Assembly (NCBI GenBank): GCA_002685435.1
Contig: NYXD01000017.1
Coordinates: forward strand, 10,183 to 15,407
DNA from: Cryomorphaceae bacterium
GTDB lineage: Bacteria; Bacteroidota; Bacteroidia; Flavobacteriales; Schleiferiaceae
Direction: 5' to 3'
Length of the DNA stretch: 5,225 nt
The translations under genes were made by a program, and so were the position numbers. Positions 1 through 5,225 of the stretch are shown here, one piece after another. The notes under the pieces are model-generated. The model was not told the origin of the DNA and ran no database searches. It was given only the letters and a program-made list of their open reading frames with translations. Numbering within the stretch: position 1 is the first letter of the stretch; every line of letters begins with the position of its first letter.

Positions 1-317
1 TCAGTGCTTTTAATGATGGAAGGTTGGATCAATGCGCGTTAGATGGAATAGTACCCATGGCATGGTCCCCGTTAGGCGGTGGAACGTTACCAAACGAGAT
101 GTTAACAGTATTAGAGCCGCTGGCAACAGCATTTGAGGTCACACCGCAAGCTATTGCTTTGGCCTGGCTATTACAGCACCCTGCAGGTATTCTGCCCGTA
201 GTGGGAACGACGAAATCGGAAAACTTGGAGGCTGCGCAAAAGGCACTTAATATAAAATTGGACCGTCAACAATGGTATACCATTTACCAGGCGGCAACAG
301 GAACTACACTACCCTAA
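1..317 (+). CDS. Aldo/keto reductase, YdhF-like, C-terminal fragment (5' end outside window)
   Basis: NADPH-dependent oxidoreductase of the aldo/keto reductase superfamily, cytosolic, substrate unknown. The reading frame is open from base 3 and gives the last 104 residues of a protein that in this family is usually about 290-300 residues long, so roughly the C-terminal third of the (alpha/beta)8 barrel. Visible signatures are DGRLDQC followed by VPMAWSPLGGG (fragment residues 5-27), which lines up with the E. coli YdhF segment DGTLDQL...RPMAWSCLGGG, and LPVVGTTKSENLEAA (64-78), the C-terminal loop and helix that in this superfamily contacts the 2'-phosphoadenosine part of NADPH. The end, QQWYTIYQAATGTTLP, also resembles YdhF. 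The catalytic Asp-Tyr-Lys-His residues lie upstream and cannot be checked. The TTG at 24 is not the start, because homology continues before it. The gene ends one base before ppc, suggesting co-transcription. The family call is firm; the physiological role is not known. Confidence 0.87.
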   Translation, partial: SAFNDGRLDQCALDGIVPMAWSPLGGGTLPNEMLTVLEPLATAFEVTPQAIALAWLLQHPAGILPVVGTTKSENLEAAQKALNIKLDRQQWYTIYQAATGTTLP

Positions 318-331
318 TATGGAGGTAAATG
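318..331 (+). promoter_or_regulatory. Start region of ppc: 1-base gene junction with no upstream ribosome binding site
   Basis: The reductase stop TAA (315-317) is followed by one T and then the ppc ATG (319-321). No purine-rich Shine-Dalgarno sequence lies 5-12 bases before this ATG. A perfect-looking GGAGG sits at 321-325, but it overlaps the start codon and faces an out-of-frame ATG at 329 that reaches a stop after three codons. ATG 319 is still the right start: it gives the expected N-terminus shortly before the family motif YNSLFLTLPLDGIKNTG, and the next in-frame Met is at residue 123. Translation probably depends on ribosomes finishing the upstream gene, or on SD-independent initiation as is common in Bacteroidota. 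Confidence 0.6.
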
Positions 332-2859
332 AAAATTTAGCACTTAGTGCTGCGAATTATGAAAACCACGTAGGGCTGAAATTTCAGCTTTATAATAGTC
401 TTTTCTTGACCTTGCCACTGGACGGTATTAAAAATACTGGAATTTTTATTCCTGTGTTGAATGAATTCTGCCTGGCAAAATTGGCAGAAGGGCACAGCCC
501 AGTTCAAATTATAGCTCAGTTTTTTGAGGAGTACAAGGACGGTGAAAATAGAGCGGAGCAAATCGATTTCTTATTCAAAGTGATTCAATACATAGAGCGC
601 CAAGTAGTCCTTGTAGATGCGCTTGAAGATGCTGCCTATGGAGCGCTTAACAACCTGTCAGGTAAGGGTTCTTTGAGTGAGTTCATGATGCGAATGGAGC
701 GCGCTGGAAATTTAGAAGACTTGATGAATAGACTCCAAGACTTCTCTATTCGTCCAGTGCTTACGGCTCACCCAACACAGTTTTATCCTGGCCGAGTTTT
801 AGCGATTATCACAGATCTAACGGATGCCATTCAAGAAAACGACCTCGGGGCCATTCGTATGTATTTGAAGCAATTGGGTAAGACGCCGTTTTTACAAAAA
901 GCGAAACCTACTCCCTATGATGAGGCAATCAATCTGATTTGGTACCTGCAGAATGTTTTTTATAAAAGTGCAGGGGACATCACGGCCGCGATGCGCCGGT
1001 CCTTGCCGAACTGGGACGGTACATTAAACCTAATTAATTTAGGCTTCTGGCCTGGTGGGGATCGCGATGGAAACCCCTTCGTTTCCGTAGATACTACATT
1101 ACAGGTCGCAAGCAGACTTCGAGACGTGCTGTTACAATGCTACTACCAAGATTTACGAAATTTGAGAAGGCGAATTTCTTTTTCCGGTGTCTACGAAGAT
1201 TTAATGGCCATTGAAAAAATGGTGTTACGCTGCATTCGCCATCAGGATGAATGGGAATTTAAAATATTCCGTTCGTCGCTACATAAAGTGTTGAACGACT
1301 TGCATGAGCAGCACGACAGCATTTTCGTGGAGCTGGTGGAAGAGCTTTTAGATCGCGTCGCTTTATTCGGTTCTCATTTTGCGAGCATTGATGTTCGACA
1401 AGACAGTCGTGAAATCAAACGCGCTTTCGACGCTTTAGCGGAACAATTAGAATTGGAGGTTCCGACTACCCCAGAAGAACTTTTCGCACTAGATGGGCAT
1501 TGGGATGGCACACTTACAGGCGATGATCGAGTTGACGATACACTCCAAAGTTTTAGGGTCATACGCGAGATTCAAGCGAAGAACGGTCCGAAAGGTGCAC
1601 ACCGATATATCATTTCTAATTGTCGAGGTGCCATGGATGTGGCGCGTGTGACCGCACTGGCCCGTTGGACGGCCTTTGGGGATGAAAAAATTAGTGTAGA
1701 TATCGTACCTCTGTTTGAAACTATCGATGATTTGGTCGGGGCAGGCGCCAGTATGAATACCTTATATTCTGAGTCCAATTATCGTCGCCACTTAACCCAA
1801 AGGGGCAACAAGCAAACTATTATGCTTGGTTTCTCCGATGGAACCAAGGATGGTGGCTACATGAGTGCGAATTGGAATATCTATCGCGCAAAAGAAAACC
1901 TCACGCGAATTTCTAAGTTGAACGATATTGATGTGGTATTCTTTGATGGAAGAGGCGGACCGCCAGCGCGTGGTGGTGGTAATACGCATAATTTTTATGC
2001 CTCTCTAGGACAGCAGATTGCTTCCTCAGAGATTCAATTGACCGTTCAAGGACAAACCATCTCAAGCAACTTTGGTACCTCAGAAAGTGCACAGTTCAAC
2101 ATGGAACAACTCATTACTGCGGGCTTAGAAAATTTATTACTTGATGATGATTCTAAAATTCTTCTGCCGAATGAACGACAGTTGCTCGAAGAGCTCAGTG
2201 ATATTAGCTTGAAGTATTATTCGACCCTTAAAGAGGATACATTGTTCACGGAGTTCTTAGAAGAAATGAGTCCGTTAAAATATTACGGTCAAGCAAACAT
2301 AGGATCAAGACCATCAAAGCGTGGACAGGCTAAAAAACTGGAGTTAGATGATCTCCGTGCTATACCTTTTGTGGGCGCCTGGTCGCAACTTAAAATGAAT
2401 ATCCCCGGTTTCTATGGCCTGGGTAAGGCTTTGCAAGAGATTAGTGAAGCCGGACGATTGCATGAAGTGCAGGCACTTTACCGCCAGAGCAAGTTCTTTA
2501 GAACGTTGGTAGAAAATTCTATGCAAAGTATGTGTAAGACGTTCTTCCCATTAACGGCTTATATGGCTAGTGATATAAAGTTTGGGAAGTTCTGGACCTC
2601 ACTGAACGAGGAATTTGAGCGCACACAGCAGTGGGTATTAAAGATTTCTGGTCAAGCGGAGCTTTTGAGTAATAACCCTGGCATAAAGGCCTCTATTGCA
2701 TTACGTGAGAATATTGTGTTGCCGCTTCTAGTTATACAGCAGTACGCACTCATCACCTTGCGTGAAGAATCTTTAAGTGAAGCAGACCGTGCCATTTTTG
2801 AGAAAATGGTTGTGCGTTCGCTCTATGGAAATATCAATGCATCTCGAAATAGCGCGTAG
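319..2859 (+). CDS. ppc: Phosphoenolpyruvate carboxylase
   Basis: Cytosolic enzyme (EC 4.1.1.31) that carboxylates PEP with bicarbonate to oxaloacetate and phosphate, refilling the TCA cycle; normally a Mg-dependent homotetramer. The 846 residues are full length (E. coli 883; Bacteroidota forms about 850). Motifs in order: TAHPTQ at 149-154 with catalytic His151; GGDRDGNP at 246-253; IDVRQDS at 357-363; PLFET at 464-468; GFSDGTKDGGYM at 504-515 with Lys510; FFDGRGGPPARGGG at 541-554 with Arg545 and Arg551; QGQTISSNFG at 577-586; GSRPSKR at 662-668 and RAIPF at 680-684; C-terminus NINASRNSA at 838-846. Aligned from memory to E. coli, Asp543 stands where His579 lies, while the aspartate-inhibitor residues Arg587, Lys773, Arg832 and Asn881 correspond to Arg551, Lys740, Arg796 and Asn844, so feedback inhibition by aspartate is plausible. 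There is no N-terminal phosphorylation motif of the plant type. The gene directly follows the reductase and ends before a strong terminator. Confidence 0.98.
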   Translation: MEVNENLALSAANYENHVGLKFQLYNSLFLTLPLDGIKNTGIFIPVLNEFCLAKLAEGHSPVQIIAQFFEEYKDGENRAEQIDFLFKVIQYIERQVVLVDALEDAAYGALNNLSGKGSLSEFMMRMERAGNLEDLMNRLQDFSIRPVLTAHPTQFYPGRVLAIITDLTDAIQENDLGAIRMYLKQLGKTPFLQKAKPTPYDEAINLIWYLQNVFYKSAGDITAAMRRSLPNWDGTLNLINLGFWPGGDRDGNPFVSVDTTLQVASRLRDVLLQCYYQDLRNLRRRISFSGVYEDLMAIEKMVLRCIRHQDEWEFKIFRSSLHKVLNDLHEQHDSIFVELVEELLDRVALFGSHFASIDVRQDSREIKRAFDALAEQLELEVPTTPEELFALDGHWDGTLTGDDRVDDTLQSFRVIREIQAKNGPKGAHRYIISNCRGAMDVARVTALARWTAFGDEKISVDIVPLFETIDDLVGAGASMNTLYSESNYRRHLTQRGNKQTIMLGFSDGTKDGGYMSANWNIYRAKENLTRISKLNDIDVVFFDGRGGPPARGGGNTHNFYASLGQQIASSEIQLTVQGQTISSNFGTSESAQFNMEQLITAGLENLLLDDDSKILLPNERQLLEELSDISLKYYSTLKEDTLFTEFLEEMSPLKYYGQANIGSRPSKRGQAKKLELDDLRAIPFVGAWSQLKMNIPGFYGLGKALQEISEAGRLHEVQALYRQSKFFRTLVENSMQSMCKTFFPLTAYMASDIKFGKFWTSLNEEFERTQQWVLKISGQAELLSNNPGIKASIALRENIVLPLLVIQQYALITLREESLSEADRAIFEKMVVRSLYGNINASRNSA

Positions 2860-2860
2860 C

Positions 2861-2872
2861 GCAAAATTTTGC
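2861..2872. repeat. 12-base perfect palindrome after ppc
   Basis: GCAAAATTTTGC is its own reverse complement and begins one base after the ppc stop codon. It does not extend outward. It could be a weak hairpin or a protein site, or chance in an AT-rich gap; no function is claimed. Confidence 0.4.
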
Positions 2873-2881
2873 AACGAGCAT

Positions 2882-2911
2882 AAAAAAGGCGCCCTGCGGG
2901 GCGCCTTTTTT
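2882..2911. terminator. Bidirectional rho-independent terminator shared by ppc and the TonB-dependent receptor gene
   Basis: A perfect 13-base-pair inverted repeat: six A (2882-2887), GGCGCCC (2888-2894), loop TGCG (2895-2898), GGGCGCC (2899-2905) and six T (2906-2911). Read from either strand it forms a seven-pair GC stem followed by a U tract, so it can end both convergent transcripts. Its last two bases are the first part read of the receptor gene's TAA stop codon (2912-2910 on the minus strand), so the receptor message terminates immediately after translation ends. It begins 22 bases after the ppc stop. Confidence 0.93.
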
Positions 2912-4976
2912 AATTCTGAAATTTCAGATCGTATCGCCAGCCGGCGTATATCTGACGACCCATGATAGGACCCCAGACAATCGAGGCGTCAAAACCACCA
3001 TCAAAAGGAAGATTCCCGCCAACAATAGGATTAAGCTGACGCACATTCAAGGCGTTTTGAATCCCGATGTAGAATTGTCCGAAGGCGCGGCCTTCTTTGC
3101 TGATTTGACCGTTGAGCATGGTGAAAGCCGGGCTTCTCTTTGCATAACCGACATGCGGTAGGCGCTGTGAACTGTTGTATGTCGCATTCAACTCAATACC
3201 CAGTCCTTTTCTGCCTGAGTAGCTTGTACCTAAGTAAATGAGATGCGGTACGTTAAGAATAACTTCTTCCAGCTTAAAATAGTCCTGAAGATCTCCAGAG
3301 GAATAATGAGCTGTGAGGTCGCGCTGTTTTACATCCTGATAACGGTAGGACACCTTTATCATTGTTCTATGGAATAGCTCATACTGTCCGCCTACCTGCG
3401 CAGAAATGGAATAGGGGCTGTACAGTATACGCTCTCCTACATTTTTATAAGAACCACCGGGTGATCCTATTAAAACGCTGTCTGTACTTCCGTCAAAATC
3501 AAAGACAACTTTGTTCGCGAATTGGGTATAGAATACGTCAGCATACCATTGCATTTCTTTGAATAGAACATCCTTTGACCAATTTATTCCTGCGCCAAAA
3601 GTATTCGATGTTTCAATAGGTGGGGTAATCTGAGTGCTTCGATTACCTAGAAATACAGCCGTACGATCGTTTGCCATATAACCCATATACTCTGCCCCTA
3701 AGGTTGCAATTCTCCACGATCTACTTGCCTGCCCTCGAAATGCCCAAGGACCAGAGTTGTACTTTAAATGTAATCTAGGAACATAGAAAGGAAGATAGTG
3801 CCTAAGGACATCAAGGCGTTGCCCCAGAATCATACTGAATCCTTCTCCGTCGGGTGAATTGACATAACTGTACTCGCCATAAACCCCGGTACATAATCCA
3901 TCATAGCTACCGTCATTTTCCCACATTTCTTGGCTTATGGAAAAACTATTGGCATCAAGACCGCCTTTAAGGGTATGTCGCGTATCAAAAATATTATCCT
4001 GAAAAATAAGGTTACCGTACAGTCGTCGCTCTTTTCCCGTAAAAATTCGATTACCGAAATAGCTGTCCAGATCCTGGTACGTAGCAGAGAATTGCGTTCC
4101 TATGCTTCTGTTGATGCCACCGTCAAGAAAATAGCCACGCTTCGCCCACAGTTCGTATCTGTTGGTTTGCAGTTCGTGCGACCAGATAGGAACAAGTGTA
4201 GGAGTGCCGTAGAGCTTATTGCCACCGATATTGCTGATACTGCTGGCTTTCACACCAAACTGAGCCTCAGAATCAGCGCCTTGGTGTTTCCACGCATTCT
4301 GAATAAAGATATGATTGGATAAGGGTGCATCGAGGTAACCGTCTTCATTTCCGTCCCAACGAAAGAGTTGTTGCCTTCCATGTATCATAACATTAGACGA
4401 CCATTTTGCGCTTTGTTTCCAGGTGTAAATGGCGTTTTGTTCGATACGTCCAGGTCCAGCAAATAGGTTGAAGTGCGCTTTCTCTTTGGTAAAAGAGGGA
4501 CGCAATTCATAATTTATTTGACCGCTCATGGCAGCAGCACCATTGACTACGCTCCCAGGACCCTTAGTTAGCTGAATACTTTGTATCCAAGCTCCAGGAA
4601 TTGACGCTAGGCCTAAGACAGAAGATAAACCACCCATAGTTTGGAGGTTGCCACGAGTGTATAAAGCGTAGGGCCCCTCCAGGCCTAAAAGTCGGATTTG
4701 TCGAGTCCCGGTCACCGCATCGGTGAAAGAAGCAGAGATAGAAGCATTGGTTTCAAAACTCTCGCTGAGATCACAACAGGCGGCCTTACGGAGCTCAACT
4801 TCAGAAATTAACTCTTGTGAAAGCACTGATTTTTTGGAGAGTCGAACTCCCAGGTCTCTATCTATTTCAACTTCATCCAGTGTTTCGAACAACTGTATGC
4901 TCGATGTGTCGACCTGACCAAAAGTCGGGAAGGCCAGCAAAAGTGCTAAGCCTAGGCATTTTAAATGAGTGTTCAT
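2910..4976 (-). CDS. TonB-dependent outer-membrane receptor, AACC-plug type paired with an HMA protein
   Basis: Outer-membrane 22-strand beta-barrel receptor, energised by TonB-ExbBD, 688 residues. Residues 1-20 form a signal peptide (MNTHLK, then hydrophobic LGLALLLAF, probable cleavage before Gln21; no lipobox). LDEVEI at 33-38 is the likely TonB box. The plug spans about 40-157 and holds KAACCDLSESFETN (64-77), DAVTGTRQIRLLGL (86-99), IQSIQLTKGPGSVVNGAAAMSGQINYEL (131-158, written here only as landmarks). The barrel fills about 160-688, with NSSQRLPHVGY (601-611) and a final strand RQIYAGWRYDLKF ending two residues before the C-terminus. These plug motifs match a Bacteroidota receptor group commonly encoded beside HMA proteins, which suggests heavy-metal, possibly copper, traffic; the substrate is inferred. 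The mature protein has only three cysteines: 67, 68 and 362. The N-terminal carboxypeptidase-regulatory-like domain usual in Bacteroidota receptors is absent. The start abuts the stop of the upstream gene; the gene ends inside the shared terminator. Confidence 0.95.
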   Translation of the reverse strand: MNTHLKCLGLALLLAFPTFGQVDTSSIQLFETLDEVEIDRDLGVRLSKKSVLSQELISEVELRKAACCDLSESFETNASISASFTDAVTGTRQIRLLGLEGPYALYTRGNLQTMGGLSSVLGLASIPGAWIQSIQLTKGPGSVVNGAAAMSGQINYELRPSFTKEKAHFNLFAGPGRIEQNAIYTWKQSAKWSSNVMIHGRQQLFRWDGNEDGYLDAPLSNHIFIQNAWKHQGADSEAQFGVKASSISNIGGNKLYGTPTLVPIWSHELQTNRYELWAKRGYFLDGGINRSIGTQFSATYQDLDSYFGNRIFTGKERRLYGNLIFQDNIFDTRHTLKGGLDANSFSISQEMWENDGSYDGLCTGVYGEYSYVNSPDGEGFSMILGQRLDVLRHYLPFYVPRLHLKYNSGPWAFRGQASRSWRIATLGAEYMGYMANDRTAVFLGNRSTQITPPIETSNTFGAGINWSKDVLFKEMQWYADVFYTQFANKVVFDFDGSTDSVLIGSPGGSYKNVGERILYSPYSISAQVGGQYELFHRTMIKVSYRYQDVKQRDLTAHYSSGDLQDYFKLEEVILNVPHLIYLGTSYSGRKGLGIELNATYNSSQRLPHVGYAKRSPAFTMLNGQISKEGRAFGQFYIGIQNALNVRQLNPIVGGNLPFDGGFDASIVWGPIMGRQIYAGWRYDLKFQN
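2915..2928. repeat. 14-base perfect palindrome inside the 3' end of the receptor gene
   Basis: TCTGAAATTTCAGA is its own reverse complement and lies within the last codons of the receptor (around LKFQ), four bases beyond the terminator. With the 12-base palindrome at 2861 it places one AT-centred palindrome on each side of the terminator. It may be coincidence constrained by coding. Confidence 0.35.
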
Positions 4977-4979
4977 TTA
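4974..4979 (-). promoter_or_regulatory. Zero-spacing stop/start junction between HMA gene and receptor gene
   Basis: On the minus strand the sequence reads TAA directly followed by ATG, so the HMA protein's stop codon touches the receptor's start codon. There is no Shine-Dalgarno sequence of note before it: the preceding codons read AAG CAA GAG CTT. The start is supported by the well-formed signal peptide that follows it. The arrangement implies one transcript and translational coupling, with the promoter outside the window. Confidence 0.7.
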
Positions 4980-5225
4980 AAGCTCTTGCTTACTCTTGTC
5001 AGACGAATCCTTGATGCTCGTTTCAATAGGCGTACATAGAGGCTCACCCAAACCGTGTTTCGCTCTTTGTTCCGGATCTCTGAAACGACAACAACCGTGC
5101 ACGTTCGCGTACTGTTTGTCAGATGCAGGATGATCTTTAACATCATGGCCTACTTGATTGATGGCGGCGATGATTTCAGATTGTCCCACTTTAGAACCAT
5201 TATAGATGAGGTCTAACATGTGGGT
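4977..5225 (-). CDS. Heavy-metal-associated (HMA) domain protein, C-terminal part (N-terminus outside window)
   Basis: Probable small envelope metal-binding protein; 82 residues are visible. The frame runs off the right edge: before the Met at 5219-5217 there are two more codons (Thr, His), and THMLDLIYNG followed by SEIIAAINQVGHDV has the look of the last HMA strand-helix-strand part (compare 'ETHxLxLxYN...I...I...GHD' in family members), so that Met is internal. The metal-binding CxxC of the HMA fold and any signal peptide would lie upstream and cannot be seen. After the fold comes KQYANVHGCCRFRD, with an adjacent Cys pair at bases 5093-5088; I recall a similar CC(K/R)(F/Y)RD segment in Bacteroidota HMA proteins of about 130 residues. 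The tail then carries one further Cys (GEPLCTP) and a polar Ser/Lys/Asp-rich end (IKDSSDKSKQEL). It directly precedes the receptor and probably shares its metal. The family is likely; role (donor, buffer or sensor) is unknown. Confidence 0.8.
   Translation of the reverse strand, partial: THMLDLIYNGSKVGQSEIIAAINQVGHDVKDHPASDKQYANVHGCCRFRDPEQRAKHGLGEPLCTPIETSIKDSSDKSKQEL

Noticed and set aside
24..26. TTG as the start of a short 97-residue reductase-like protein
   Set aside because: The frame is open to the window edge and the residues before the TTG (AFNDGR) continue the match to YdhF-type reductases, so this is an internal Leu codon in a truncated view of a longer gene.
337..561. 74-codon minus-strand frame opposite the start of ppc
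   Set aside because: It is a shadow of ppc with no motif and no start context, and its Cys/Phe-rich composition is that of a reverse-complement translation.
2777..2965. 62-codon + strand frame across the end of ppc and the terminator
   Set aside because: It overlaps ppc out of frame and runs straight through the terminator hairpin into the convergent receptor gene, so it cannot be a real gene.
3930..4322. 130-codon open frame on the + strand opposite the receptor gene
   Set aside because: It lies wholly antisense to a well-supported receptor barrel, has no recognisable motifs, and is of a length that antisense frames of beta-barrel genes often reach by chance.
4736..4820. Possible frameshift or truncation at the receptor N-terminus to explain the missing accessory domain
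   Set aside because: A complete signal peptide, TonB box and plug follow in one frame from a start that abuts the upstream stop, so the short N-terminus is a genuine form and not a broken gene.
5217..5219. ATG as the start of an 80-residue protein
   Set aside because: The upstream codons (Thr, His) continue the HMA-type strand THMLDLIYN, and starting here would discard most of the HMA fold, so the gene very likely extends beyond the window.

Overview
The window looks like chromosomal DNA of a member of the Bacteroidota, probably near the Flavobacteriales. Three things point there: the phosphoenolpyruvate carboxylase is of the Bacteroidota type (loop FFDGRGGPPARGGG, C-terminus NINASRNSA); the other strand carries a heavy-metal-associated (HMA) protein followed by a TonB-dependent receptor with the plug signature AACCDLSESFETN, a pairing I know from that phylum; and no start codon has a usable Shine-Dalgarno sequence. 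The order-level placement is a guess from memory.

Layout: two convergent gene pairs meet at one shared terminator. On the + strand, bases 1-317 are the C-terminal third of a YdhF-like aldo/keto reductase. After a single spacer base comes a complete ppc gene (319-2859), which replenishes oxaloacetate from PEP and bicarbonate. Bases 2860-2909 hold a strong symmetric hairpin with A and T tracts on its two sides, suited to stopping transcription from both directions. On the - strand, transcribed from the right edge leftwards, are the 3' part of a gene for a small HMA-domain protein (5225-4977, N-terminus outside the window) and a complete outer-membrane TonB-dependent receptor gene (4976-2910). 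The stop codon of the first directly abuts the start codon of the second.

How the genes fit together: the reductase and ppc are probably co-transcribed, but I see no shared pathway. The HMA protein and receptor are almost certainly one translationally coupled unit. Both carry an adjacent Cys-Cys pair, one in the receptor plug and one just after the HMA fold. This suggests an envelope system handling a soft metal such as copper, but substrate and direction of transport cannot be read from the sequence. This pair is the most interesting part of the window. No tRNA, rRNA, CRISPR, insertion sequence or other mobile element is visible, and there is no gene-free stretch longer than about 50 bases.
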